From: an uncultured SAR116 cluster alpha proteobacterium
GTDB lineage: Bacteria > Pseudomonadota > Alphaproteobacteria > Puniceispirillales > Marisalimonadaceae
Assembly (NCBI GenBank): GCA_902615995.1
Contig: CACMRF010000011.1
Location: forward strand, 1 to 38,819
Direction of reading: 5' to 3'
Length of the DNA stretch: 38,819 bases
Shown here: piece by piece, positions 25,657 to 34,091 of the stretch
How the letters are laid out: every line of letters begins with the position of its first letter
Position numbering within the stretch: position 1 is the first letter of the stretch
Made by a program: the position numbers and the translations under genes
The notes under the pieces: model-generated
The model's input: the letters and a program-made list of their open reading frames with translations, nothing else
The model's database searches: none
Told to the model about the DNA's origin: nothing

Positions 25657-26636
25657 TACATACCTATTTCTTTGTTATTAACAACAACTGATTGATTTAT
25701 TTTATCATCTAAAACATCTAGAACGTTTTGAACAGTCTCTGTTGCCATTCTTATAGTTGACTCTACTGTAACACCAGCGATATGAGGTGATAAAATTACA
25801 TTATTTAATTTAAATAAAGGATTAGATGAGGGTGTTGGCTCAACATCAAAAACATCTAAACCGGCTCCAGCTATTTTCTTATTTGTAAGAGCTTCATATA
25901 AATCTTCTTCATTTAAAATGCCGCCTCTAGCACAATTAATAATAAATGAACTTTTTTTCATAAGATCAAATTCTTGTTTTTTGAATAAATCTGTAGTTTC
26001 ATCATTCTTTGGACAATGAAGAGTAACGGCATCCATTTTTGGTAAATTCTCACTGATATTGTCAACTGGAATAGCACCTGAGATCTTGACCTTCTCTTTT
26101 TCAACATATGGATCATAAACATAAACATTCATGTCAAAAGCCAATGCTCTTTTTACAAAGTTTGAACCAATTCTACCAAAACCTATAACTAAAATATTTT
26201 TTTTGGCTAAATCCCAAGCTTTAACATCCCATCTATTGGTCCAATCCCCTTTTCTAGTAAAATCATCGTAATAAAATACATTTTTGCTTAAGGCTAATAA
26301 AAAAAACATTGCTTGTTCTGAAACTGAAATCATATTTGAATGCGCAGCTATAGTCAGAGGAATTTTTTTATTATTTAGTGATACTAAATCAATTGAATCA
26401 TAACCTACACCATGTCTAGACACTACTTGTAATTTATTTGCCGCTTCTATGATTTTACTAGAAATTTTTGCTGTTCTTACAGTAATGCCACTAACATCTT
26501 TTGCCGCCTCTAATATCTCGTTTTCATCGTCACTCATCAAAACATTAAATTCAACATCAGTTCTATTTTTTAGCATTTTTAATCCTTGTTCATGCAGACC
26601 TTGTACAACTAAAACTTTATATTTATTTGAACTCAT
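25656..26636 (-). CDS. D-isomer-specific 2-hydroxyacid dehydrogenase
   Basis: A 326-residue NAD-dependent oxidoreductase of the phosphoglycerate/glyoxylate/sulfolactate dehydrogenase family. The Rossmann glycine motif ILVIGFGRIGSNFVKRAL is near residue 150. The catalytic triad region has NCARGGILNEEDL (Arg), a Glu in the VEPTPSSNPL segment, and LSPHIAGVT (His). GAGGATG before the ATG sets the start. It is first in the minus-strand operon with the aldolase and TSUP genes, divergent from the TauD-like gene. (S)-sulfolactate dehydrogenase belongs to this family and is one candidate function. Confidence 0.9.
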   Translation of the reverse strand: MSSNKYKVLVVQGLHEQGLKMLKNRTDVEFNVLMSDDENEILEAAKDVSGITVRTAKISSKIIEAANKLQVVSRHGVGYDSIDLVSLNNKKIPLTIAAHSNMISVSEQAMFFLLALSKNVFYYDDFTRKGDWTNRWDVKAWDLAKKNILVIGFGRIGSNFVKRALAFDMNVYVYDPYVEKEKVKISGAIPVDNISENLPKMDAVTLHCPKNDETTDLFKKQEFDLMKKSSFIINCARGGILNEEDLYEALTNKKIAGAGLDVFDVEPTPSSNPLFKLNNVILSPHIAGVTVESTIRMATETVQNVLDVLDDKINQSVVVNNKEIGM

Positions 26637-26704
26637 AAATTGACATCCTCAAATGAATTTATTTAATATTATATGGTTAATGAATAATTTGAAAGGAAAG
26701 AGTA

Positions 26705-27556
26705 ATGAATTTCAAAAAAGTTCATCCAGATTTTGGAATTGAAATTAAAGACATAAAAATTAACAAAATAAATCATCAGGAAATAACTGAAATTCTAAAT
26801 CTATTTGAGGAGTATTCACTAATTGTTTTAAAAAATCAAAAAATAACTAATGAAGAACAACTTGATTTCGCTAAAAACTTTGGTGAATTAGAAGTAACAA
26901 AACCAGGAACAATTGGTTCAAATTCAAATTTAGTTATTTTAACTAACATGGATGAAGATGGTAAAGTAGTTGATGATTCACATAAACAAGCAAAAAATGA
27001 TAGAGCAAATCAACAATGGCATAGTGATAGCTCTTTTAAAATACATCCGGCACATGCCTCAATTCTAAATGGAAGAACAACACCTAAAATTGGAGGAAGC
27101 ACTCAATTTATATGTATGAGAAACATATACAAAAGACTTGATCAGTCTATCCAAAAACAACTTGATAATTTAGATGCAATTCATCACTTTGCTCATTCTA
27201 GATCTAAAATTGATTCATCTATGGTCAGTCAAATTGAATTAGATAAATTCCCACCAGTAATTCATCCAATGGTAAAAATCAATCCCGTCAATAATAAGAA
27301 AGCTGTTTATTTTGGATCTCACACAAAATCAATTAAAAACTTAGATGGCGATGAAAGCTCAAAATTACTTAAATATTTAAACGATTTCATTAATAATGAA
27401 GATTATATTTATTCACATAAATGGGATGATTTTGATTTGATTATTTGGGATAATCGTTCAATGTTACATAGAGGACAACCTTACGATGTTACTGAACCAA
27501 GATATTTAGTTAGAGCCACAGTTTCTGATACAATGTCTACGGGCACTTACCTCTAA
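26705..27556 (+). CDS. TauD/TfdA family Fe(II)/2-oxoglutarate dioxygenase
   Basis: The 283-residue protein shows the iron facial triad: His106 and Asp108 in QWHSDSSF, and the distal His255 in SMLHRGQPY. A basic residue in PRYLVRATV follows and would bind 2-oxoglutarate. The opening FGIEIKDI and a middle KIGGSTQFICM also fit. AAGGAAAGAG before the ATG supports the start. The family releases sulfite from taurine or oxidises phenoxy acids and other substrates. It is followed 13 bases later by a GMC oxidoreductase on the same strand, so the two probably act in sequence. Confidence 0.92.
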   Translation: MNFKKVHPDFGIEIKDIKINKINHQEITEILNLFEEYSLIVLKNQKITNEEQLDFAKNFGELEVTKPGTIGSNSNLVILTNMDEDGKVVDDSHKQAKNDRANQQWHSDSSFKIHPAHASILNGRTTPKIGGSTQFICMRNIYKRLDQSIQKQLDNLDAIHHFAHSRSKIDSSMVSQIELDKFPPVIHPMVKINPVNNKKAVYFGSHTKSIKNLDGDESSKLLKYLNDFINNEDYIYSHKWDDFDLIIWDNRSMLHRGQPYDVTEPRYLVRATVSDTMSTGTYL

Positions 27557-27569
27557 TTGGAAAAAATCT

Positions 27570-29177
27570 GTGAGAGAATTAAATTGTGATTATTTAATTG
27601 TCGGTGCAGGCGCTGCAGGATGTGTGGTGTCAAACAGGCTATCACATAGCCCAAATAATAGTGTAATATGCATTGAGGCTGGTGGAAAAGACACTAACTT
27701 TTTCATCAAGATACCCGCTGGTTTTTCTAAAACTGTTTATAATGATAAAATTAATTGGCCGTATTTTACAGAAGAAACAGAAAATACCGCTAATAGAAAA
27801 ATTAGATTTCCAAGAGGTAAAGTTGTAGGAGGTTCTAGCTCAATCAATGGACATTTATATGTGAGAGGTCAGGCAGATGATTATAACGGATGGGCACAAA
27901 AGGGATGCATTGGCTGGAGTTGGTCAGATGTTTTACCTTATTTCATGAAAGCTGAAACAAGACCTGCAGGTAATAAAAATTATAGAGGCAATAAAGGACC
28001 ACTTTATATTTCAGACCTTACAACCCCTCACCCAGCTGCTAAATTATTTATAGAAACAGCACATGGTTTAGGTATAAAAAAAAATTTGGATTATAACTCA
28101 GGTGATCAAGAAGGATCTTTTTTATATCAAACGATGATTAAAAATAGTATGAGATGGAGTGCATCTGATGCATATCTAAAACCAATTTTATCTAGGAATA
28201 ATTTTAAATTATTAATTAATACATACTTACACAAAATAATTTTTAAAAATAAAAGAATTGATAGTGTAATAATTAAACAAGGCTTAAATTTTAAAAAAAT
28301 TTTTATAAATAAAGAATTAATACTTTCAGCTGGTGCAATAAACTCACCTCAAATATTACAAAATAATGGGATAGGTGATCAATTAAAATTAAAAAAACTA
28401 GGTATCAAATGTATACTAAATATACCTGAAGTAGGACAAAATTTAAAAGATCATTTCGCAATTAGAATTGCCATGAGAACTAAAAATTTAAGCACATTTA
28501 ATACAGAGTCAAAAGGCTTTAATCTCTTAAAAGAAATTTTAAATTACTATTTTTTTAAAAAAGGTCTTCTAACCAATCCAGTTTCAACTGCAGGAGTTTT
28601 TGCTAAAACAAAAAAACAATTAATTTCTCCAGATATACAAATGCTTTTTGCGCCGGCAAGTTTTGAAAATGAAAATGTTGGAACTTCAGGTCTTGAAAAT
28701 TTGGATGGTATAACTTGTGGGATAACGCAACTTAGACCAAGCAGTAAAGGATATGTAGAAATTAGGTCAAATAATATATATGATTCTCCAATAATTAATC
28801 CCAAATACTTAGATAATGATTTTGATAAGGAAACATTAATAAATGGCGTTAAATTAGTTAGAAAAATTTATTCTTCAAAGCCACTTGCTAATTTTTGTAG
28901 AAAAGAAACTATACCAGGAAAAAAAGTTTCTACTGATGATGAAATTATAGAATATGCCAGAAAATTTGGCTCAACTGTCTACCATCCAATAGGTACCTGT
29001 AGAATGGGGAATGATTCTAATTCAGTAGTTGATCTTAACTTAAAAGTAAGAGGAATTGAAAACCTTCGAGTTATCGATGCATCTATAATGCCTGAAATGG
29101 TCTCTGGAAATACATACGCAGCTACAAATATGATCGCTGAAAAAGGCTCAGATTTAATTTTAAATTCTATTAATTAA
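27570..29177 (+). CDS. GMC family FAD oxidoreductase (choline dehydrogenase-like)
   Basis: A 535-residue alcohol dehydrogenase of the glucose-methanol-choline group. GAGAAGCVVSNRLS (about 12-25) with Glu of CIEAGG is the FAD-binding Rossmann motif. RFPRGKVVGGSSSINGHLYV is GMC signature 1, LILSAGAINSPQILQNNGIG is signature 2, and a C-terminal VYHPIGTCRMG carries the catalytic His. It starts with GTG behind GGAAAAAA. No choline transport or betaine aldehyde dehydrogenase gene is near, so the alcohol substrate is open. It probably follows the dioxygenase reaction or acts on an independent alcohol. Confidence 0.92.
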   Translation: MRELNCDYLIVGAGAAGCVVSNRLSHSPNNSVICIEAGGKDTNFFIKIPAGFSKTVYNDKINWPYFTEETENTANRKIRFPRGKVVGGSSSINGHLYVRGQADDYNGWAQKGCIGWSWSDVLPYFMKAETRPAGNKNYRGNKGPLYISDLTTPHPAAKLFIETAHGLGIKKNLDYNSGDQEGSFLYQTMIKNSMRWSASDAYLKPILSRNNFKLLINTYLHKIIFKNKRIDSVIIKQGLNFKKIFINKELILSAGAINSPQILQNNGIGDQLKLKKLGIKCILNIPEVGQNLKDHFAIRIAMRTKNLSTFNTESKGFNLLKEILNYYFFKKGLLTNPVSTAGVFAKTKKQLISPDIQMLFAPASFENENVGTSGLENLDGITCGITQLRPSSKGYVEIRSNNIYDSPIINPKYLDNDFDKETLINGVKLVRKIYSSKPLANFCRKETIPGKKVSTDDEIIEYARKFGSTVYHPIGTCRMGNDSNSVVDLNLKVRGIENLRVIDASIMPEMVSGNTYAATNMIAEKGSDLILNSIN

Positions 29178-29196
29178 ATAAAAAATCTATTTTACT

Positions 29197-29224
29197 TTGA
29201 CTAATTTTTTTAAAATTCTATAAA
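29197..29224 (+). promoter_or_regulatory. Sigma-70-type promoter of the sodium channel gene
   Basis: TTGACT at 29197-29202 and TATAAA at 29219-29224 are separated by 16 bases. Initiation about seven bases after the -10 would leave a leader of only about 8 bases before the ATG at 29239, which has no Shine-Dalgarno sequence. The mRNA may therefore be nearly leaderless. Confidence 0.6.
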
Positions 29225-29238
29225 TAAACACTAACATT

Positions 29239-30030
29239 ATGCAATTACACAACCTTCTCAAAAACTTTATTGAATCAAGAATTGTTAATATTTTTATAAC
29301 ATTAGTAATCTTAATTAATGCTATAACCCTTGGCCTTGAAACAAGTGAAGAGTTAGTTTCTAAAATTGGTAATATGCTGATTTATGTGGATAAAATAGCT
29401 TTATCAATCTTTGTAATTGAATTGTTGATAAAATTATTTGTATATAGATTAAGCTTTTTTAAAAGTGGTTGGAATGTTTTTGATTTTATAATTGTGACAA
29501 TTGCTCTCATTCCTACTTCTGGTCCACTGTCAATATTAAGAGCATTTAGAATTTTTCGTGCTCTTAGACTTTTATCAATGGTCCCCTCAATGAAAAAAGT
29601 AATTCAGGCTATGTTTTACGCTATACCAGGTATTGCTTCAGTAGGTACTATAATAGTTTTGATTTTTTATATATCAGCAGTTCTTGTAACAAATTTTTTT
29701 GGTAACAAATTTGAAGATTGGTTTGGCTCTATTGGTGAATCTATGTATTCACTTTTTCAAATAATGACCTTAGAAAGCTGGTCAATGGGAATCGTTAGGC
29801 CTGTGATGGAAGAGTATCCTTATGCTTGGGCTTTTTTTGTTCCATTCATATTAGTTACAACTTTTGCTGTATTAAATTTATTTATTGGTATAATTGTTGA
29901 TGCAATGCAACATCAAACAAATGAAGATGAAAATAAAAGCAATCAAAACTCTAAATTAAATCTAGAAAATAAAATATTATCTATAGAAAATGAAATAAAA
30001 GAAATAAAAGAGATTCTCAAAAAAAAATAA
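29239..30030 (+). CDS. Voltage-gated sodium channel, NavAb/NaChBac family
   Basis: A 263-residue six-helix subunit that forms a homotetrameric voltage-gated Na+ channel in the inner membrane. The S4 sensor reads RAFRIFRALR (101-110) with four arginines at three-residue steps. Acidic partners lie in S2 (Glu61) and S3 (Asp82). The pore loop has the TLESWSM filter (177-183, Glu179), identical to NavAb-type channels, followed by VRPVMEEYPYAW and an S6 ending FIGIIVDAM. A charged coiled coil (about 235-263, LENKILSIENEIKEIKEIL) assembles the tetramer. Related channels in Bacillus affect motility and pH balance, which would suit a flagellated cell, but that link is inference. It has its own promoter. 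Confidence 0.95.
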   Translation: MQLHNLLKNFIESRIVNIFITLVILINAITLGLETSEELVSKIGNMLIYVDKIALSIFVIELLIKLFVYRLSFFKSGWNVFDFIIVTIALIPTSGPLSILRAFRIFRALRLLSMVPSMKKVIQAMFYAIPGIASVGTIIVLIFYISAVLVTNFFGNKFEDWFGSIGESMYSLFQIMTLESWSMGIVRPVMEEYPYAWAFFVPFILVTTFAVLNLFIGIIVDAMQHQTNEDENKSNQNSKLNLENKILSIENEIKEIKEILKKK

Positions 30031-30121
30031 TTTCAAGTTTTAGTAAGTTTTTTATATTTAAACTTTAATTGTTATTTTGTTAGAATTTTTCTAATATTAT
30101 TTCTATTAAATGAGGTTAGAA

Positions 30122-31654
30122 ATGCTTGATCATCTTGGGCAGTTGCCAAGTGTAGCTGCAAAAAAATTTGGAAATAAAGAAGCTCTATGCTTTGAAAATA
30201 CTTCACTCTCTTTTATTGAAATTAATTCTTTAGTTGAAAATCTAGCATCGAATTTAAAAGCTTTAGGTATTAAAGAAAAAGATGTAATCACATTATATGC
30301 ATCCAATTCTTGGGAATGGATTGTTAGTTATTTTGGAATAGCAAGAGTTGGTGCCGTAATAAACCCAGTTAATACAATGTTAACACCAAATGAAATAAAA
30401 TATGTAGTTAATGATTGCAAAGCAAAAGCTATTATAACCTCTTCAGAAAAAGTGTCTCATATAATTGATTTAAAAAAAGAAGGTCAAATTAATTTTATAA
30501 TTTCTTTTAATCAAGCTATTAAAGATTCTATATCATTTAATGATTTAATTAATAACAATATCTCTCAAATTGAAATGCCAAATGTATCACCAGAGGAACT
30601 TTCTACGATTGGTTACACGTCTGGCACAACAGGTCATCCAAAAGGTGCAATGCAATCACATAGAGCTGTGATTTTAAATGGATCAATGACTAGCCAGATG
30701 CATATGCGAAATGATAAAGATATTGTAGTAAGTGCTTTACCTTGCCCTCATGTGTATGCCAACGTTGTTATGACAGGTATGATGATGTTTGGGACAAAAT
30801 TAATACTTCATAAAGTTTTTGACGCTCCTTCAATTTTTAAAGATATTGAAAAGCATAAGGCAACAATTTTTGATGGAGTTCCAACAATGTTTATGTACAT
30901 GATTGATCATCCTGATTTTGAAAAAACAAATATTAAAAGTTTGACAAGATGTTACGTAGGTGGGCAAACCATGCCAGTAGCAATAATGGAAAATGTAGAA
31001 AAAAAATTTAAAGTTCCTTTAATAGAATTATGGGGAATGACAGAAATTGCTGGCCTAGGTTCAACACATCCGCTTTATGGCAAAAATAAACATGGATCAA
31101 TTGGTTGTGCTTTACCATTTTGTGAACTTAAAATTGTCGATGTAGACAATGTAAAAAAGGATATGCCTGTAGGCGAAGTAGGAGAATTAATGGTTAAAGG
31201 TCCAATAACTATGATGGGATATTTTGGAGATGAAAAGAGAACAAAAGAGACATTAGAAAATGATGGATGGCTTCATTCTGGTGATCTCGCAAAAATGGAT
31301 GAAGACGGTTATTATTATATAGTAGATAGGAAAAAAGATATGATTTTAACTGCTGGTTACAATGTTTATCCTGCAGAAATAGAAAGAGTGTTAGCTAAAC
31401 ATCCAAGTGTATCTATTGTAGCTGTAGGAAAAGAAGAGGATGAACTTAAAGGAGAAATAGCTAAAGCTTATGTAGTTTTAAAAGAAAATTTTAAACCTAG
31501 TGAAGATGAATTAATAAATTTTTGTCGCGAACATTTAGCAGCCTATAAATGTCCTAGAAAAGTAATATTTGTTAATGATGTTCCAAAAACAAGCTCTGGC
31601 AAAATCATGAGAAGAGAATTAAATAAACTCGATAATCTAGCTATAAAGAATTAA
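30122..31654 (+). CDS. AMP-dependent acyl-CoA synthetase/ligase
   Basis: A 510-residue adenylate-forming enzyme that activates a carboxylic acid to its CoA ester. The start is the ATG at 30122, set by GAGG seven bases before it; an ATG at 30110 would include that site. Motifs are GYTSGTTGHPKGAMQSH (phosphate loop, about 164-180), LWGMTEIAG (A5), GWLHSGDLAKMDEDGYYY with DRKKDMILTAGYNVYPAEIE (A7/A8 hinge), and KTSSGKIMRRE with the catalytic Lys. Substrate is probably a medium or long fatty acid or an aryl acid, which cannot be told from sequence. It stands alone on the plus strand and converges with a 48-aa gene at its 3' end. Confidence 0.92.
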   Translation: MLDHLGQLPSVAAKKFGNKEALCFENTSLSFIEINSLVENLASNLKALGIKEKDVITLYASNSWEWIVSYFGIARVGAVINPVNTMLTPNEIKYVVNDCKAKAIITSSEKVSHIIDLKKEGQINFIISFNQAIKDSISFNDLINNNISQIEMPNVSPEELSTIGYTSGTTGHPKGAMQSHRAVILNGSMTSQMHMRNDKDIVVSALPCPHVYANVVMTGMMMFGTKLILHKVFDAPSIFKDIEKHKATIFDGVPTMFMYMIDHPDFEKTNIKSLTRCYVGGQTMPVAIMENVEKKFKVPLIELWGMTEIAGLGSTHPLYGKNKHGSIGCALPFCELKIVDVDNVKKDMPVGEVGELMVKGPITMMGYFGDEKRTKETLENDGWLHSGDLAKMDEDGYYYIVDRKKDMILTAGYNVYPAEIERVLAKHPSVSIVAVGKEEDELKGEIAKAYVVLKENFKPSEDELINFCREHLAAYKCPRKVIFVNDVPKTSSGKIMRRELNKLDNLAIKN

Positions 31655-31797
31655 TTTCCTTTATCAACATCTTTAAATTTTGTTAAAATATCTTCTAGGT
31701 ATTTTTTTGTTTCACTTAATTCGTTTTTCAAAATTTTATTTTGCTCTCTTAAAAAATAATTTTCTCTTCTTAACCATTCAACTTGATCAATTTGCAT
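31651..31797 (-). CDS. Small 48-aa coiled-coil protein
   Basis: A 48-codon frame opens MQIDQVEWLRRENYFLREQN and continues as a charged heptad helix (ILKNELSETKKYLEDILTK) to the C terminus, behind an AGGTG site about eight bases before the ATG. Its stop codon overlaps the end of the acyl-CoA ligase gene by three bases. The composition and the ribosome site make it a probable real gene. It resembles short alpha-helical partner proteins, but the family is not recognised. Confidence 0.7.
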   Translation of the reverse strand: MQIDQVEWLRRENYFLREQNKILKNELSETKKYLEDILTKFKDVDKGN

Positions 31798-31840
31798 TAA
31801 AATTTCACCTTTAAAGTTTTTCTTAATTATATAATGATAG

Positions 31841-31916
31841 TGGTGCCTAAGGACGAATTCAAACCACCGGCACTAAGATTTTCAGTCCGTCTGCACTACT
31901 AAGCAAGTACACTGTC
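31841..31916 (-). pseudogene. Decayed copy of tRNA-Phe
   Basis: This 76-base stretch, read on the minus strand, lines up base-for-base with the intact tRNA-Phe at 34092-34167. The 48 bases up to and including the encoded CCA agree at 40 positions, including the anticodon loop CTGAAAA and the TGGTT of the T arm. The 5' part aligns only with gaps. The acceptor 5' arm (GACAGTG) no longer pairs with the 3' arm (CTTAGGC), and the anticodon stem has two broken pairs. It therefore cannot be a normal tRNA and is best read as a pseudogene or an old duplicated integration site. Confidence 0.8.
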
Positions 31917-32223
31917 ATTACAATAACTTATAACTTTATATATTTCAATAGTGATATCTTCGTCACAACATAAGTTAAAAAATTTCTAGTTTTCTTAAAA
32001 TACACGGTGTGTGACAGATAAAAAATTTGGTCGTTTTTATTTAATTATTAATAATTTGTTTTTAAGTTTTTTTTTAAACGTTTAATCATTTAGTTTTAAG
32101 TTTTTCCATTTTCAAGATTAAATTTTTGTACAACCACAACTTAAACATCATCCATTTTTTCTAGTGAATTTACATATATCTATGCATGTGGTTTTTTACT
32201 TTTCATTTTAAAAACTTACAAAT
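31917..32223. other. Gene-free AT-rich stretch
   Basis: No open frame longer than a few codons with a plausible start was found on either strand. The stretch holds runs of T and A, and two copies of a TTTTAAGTTTTT-like word near 32060-32105. A short ATG frame of eight codons right after the GTPase stop (minus strand, around 32200) is followed by stops and is not called. It looks like decayed DNA between the tRNA remnant and the CobW gene. Confidence 0.6.
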
Positions 32224-33249
32224 TTACTCTATTATTTTGAAAAATTGTTCTACAAGTGACTTTTCAATTTTATTTGTAATAAAAACTAATCTAGTTGAAA
32301 CGTCATTATCTGGCCACTTATCTAGCCATTCTAATGGATGAAATATATGTTGCACACCATGAATTATTGCAGGACGATCTTCACCTTCCACATTTATTAT
32401 ACCCTTGATTCTAAGCATTTTTTCACCCATTTGGTTGGATAATAATTCTATAAAAAAATTTAAAGAAGTCATACTAACTGGTTTATTTGTTACTAAAGAA
32501 AAGGATTTAATTTCATCGTCATGACGATTTGTGTCATGATGGTGCTTATGATCAAATGAGTGCTTAACTTCTTTTTTTTCTTCACTTAGCCATTGTCTAA
32601 CATCCCATGATTCTGTGTTAGGTTGATAATCATTTAATCCATAAAATTCTTTAATTGGCAATAAACCCTTTTTACTTTTAATTACAGTAGCCTTAGAATT
32701 GATTTTGCTTATTCTTTTAATTAGATTTTCAATTTTTTTTGTATCTCCAAGATCTACTTTAGATAAAATTACTTTATTAGCAAAAGCGACTTGTTTTATA
32801 GATTCTAAATGATTATTGAACGTTTTACATCCATTTATAACATCTACAATTGTTATAATACCATCAAATTTATAGGCTCGTGCTAGATCAATTGATGTCA
32901 TTAATGTATGAATAATAGGGACTGGATCAGCTAATCCTGTTGTTTCAATGACTACTTTATTAAATTTTTTTATTAAACCTTTTTGCATTTTTGTTAAAAG
33001 ATTTAAAAGAGTTGATCTTAGGTCTTCTTGAATGGTGCAACATATACAACCATTTTGAAGTTCTAAAATAGTTTCATCTGTACTCTCAATTAAATTATGA
33101 TCAAGTCCTACTTCACCAAATTCGTTAATAATAAAAGCGACGTCGTTTACATTTTCGTTCTTTACAAATTCCGATAATAAAGTTGTTTTACCACTTCCTA
33201 AAAAACCTGTTAAAACAGTTATTGAAATACTCTTAGGAAATGAATTCAT
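32224..33249 (-). CDS. COG0523 (CobW/ZNG1-type) metal-chaperone GTPase
   Basis: A 341-residue G3E GTPase that delivers or senses metals, often zinc. It has Walker A GFLGSGKTT (15-23), the metal-binding NGCICCTI motif (CxCC at 68, 70, 71), IETTGLADP (G3/Mg region), a VILSKVDLGD guanine motif, and a His-rich linker around 225-245 (SFDHKHHHDTNRHDDE). A C-terminal CobW_C domain contains GIINVEGEDRPAIIHGVQ. It is divergent from folE, and the 82-base gap holds a perfect Zur-like palindrome. The likely role is zinc handling under limitation, perhaps serving FolE. Cobalamin synthesis is less likely, as no cob genes are near. Confidence 0.9.
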   Translation of the reverse strand: MNSFPKSISITVLTGFLGSGKTTLLSEFVKNENVNDVAFIINEFGEVGLDHNLIESTDETILELQNGCICCTIQEDLRSTLLNLLTKMQKGLIKKFNKVVIETTGLADPVPIIHTLMTSIDLARAYKFDGIITIVDVINGCKTFNNHLESIKQVAFANKVILSKVDLGDTKKIENLIKRISKINSKATVIKSKKGLLPIKEFYGLNDYQPNTESWDVRQWLSEEKKEVKHSFDHKHHHDTNRHDDEIKSFSLVTNKPVSMTSLNFFIELLSNQMGEKMLRIKGIINVEGEDRPAIIHGVQHIFHPLEWLDKWPDNDVSTRLVFITNKIEKSLVEQFFKIIE

Positions 33250-33291
33250 ATTAATTAAAAAAATAGTTGAATTTAAAAATTTTTAATAAGA

Positions 33292-33312
33292 TTATGTTAT
33301 AATATAACATAA
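33292..33312. promoter_or_regulatory. Zur-like operator palindrome
   Basis: The arms TTATGTTATA and TATAACATAA flank one central A, giving a perfect 21-base inverted repeat. Its core ATGTTATA-A-TATAACAT matches the known proteobacterial Zur box pattern (GAAATGTTATANTATAACATTTC). It lies midway between the starts of the COG0523 gene and folE, 20 bases upstream of the folE ATG, and contains a TATAAT that could be the -10. Binding here could therefore block folE transcription and perhaps both genes. Confidence 0.78.
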
Positions 33313-33331
33313 CTGAAATTAATAGCTTAAT

Positions 33332-33934
33332 ATGACAAAAAAAAATAATGTAATTAAATTTAACCCTAACCCCTCTAGAGAAGAGGCTATGCGAGCAGTA
33401 AAAACTCTTATAGCTTGGGCAGGAGATAATCCTGATAGGGAGGGCCTGATTGAAACCCCTAAAAGAGTTGTAAAGGCTTATGAAGAATTTTTTGAGGGAT
33501 ATAACATAGACCCTACAGAAATTCTCTCCAAAACTTTTGAAGAAGTTGAAGGATATGATGAAATGGTTTTAATAAAAAACATTAGACTTGAATCTCATTG
33601 TGAACACCACATTGTTCCAATTCTTGGTAAAGCTCATGTCGCTTATATGCCTCAAAAAAGAGTTGTTGGAATTAGTAAAATAGCAAGATTAGTTGACGTA
33701 TTTGCAAAAAGGTTACAAATACAGGAAACGTTAACATCACAAATTGCTGAAACCTTACAAAGTGTTTTAGATCCATTAGGGGTTGCTGTCTTAATAGATG
33801 CATCTCACCAATGCATGACTACTAGAGGAGTACACAAACCTGAGTCCAGTACTGTTACAAAAAAAATGATTGGAATATTCAAAGAAGATAAAATTTTGCA
33901 ATCACAGTTTATGGAATTAATTAATCAAAAATAA
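33332..33934 (+). CDS. folE: GTP cyclohydrolase I (FolE, type IA)
   Basis: FolE converts GTP to dihydroneopterin triphosphate, the first step of folate and pterin synthesis. The 200-residue protein has [20 protein letters not shown] with zinc ligands Cys90 and His93, [20 protein letters not shown], and [20 protein letters not shown] with the third zinc ligand Cys161. The 71-residue spacing from Cys90 is the same as in Escherichia coli FolE. A catalytic His is in the EHHIVP stretch. The start has only a weak ribosome site. The divergent COG0523 gene and the shared Zur-like box suggest expression under zinc limitation. This is unusual, because FolE itself is a zinc enzyme, whereas zinc-independent FolE2 is the classic Zur-linked form. 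Confidence 0.95.
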   Translation: MTKKNNVIKFNPNPSREEAMRAVKTLIAWAGDNPDREGLIETPKRVVKAYEEFFEGYNIDPTEILSKTFEEVEGYDEMVLIKNIRLESHCEHHIVPILGKAHVAYMPQKRVVGISKIARLVDVFAKRLQIQETLTSQIAETLQSVLDPLGVAVLIDASHQCMTTRGVHKPESSTVTKKMIGIFKEDKILQSQFMELINQK

Positions 33935-34091
33935 TTCATGTAAAATAGAAGCTAGTATAAAATTCTTATTTAGAATTTGTCACGCCCTTCTCACAATAAG
34001 TTTTTACTTTTGCATAATTATTTGGGTTACTTTAGTAAAATTAATTGGAGCAGTTACTAAGGGTCTAGGTAAGTTATATCAATAATTTAAG

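Noticed and set aside
31981..32025. ACACGGTGTGT word as an operator
   Set aside because: It is a short imperfect palindrome in decayed DNA with no gene start close by; it is likely chance.
33921..34085. Open frame with hydrophobic end (FCIIIWVTLVKLIGAVTKG) between folE and tRNA-Phe on the plus strand
   Set aside because: It has no ATG, GTG or TTG start and no ribosome site. It could be a remnant of a small membrane-protein gene, but it cannot be supported.
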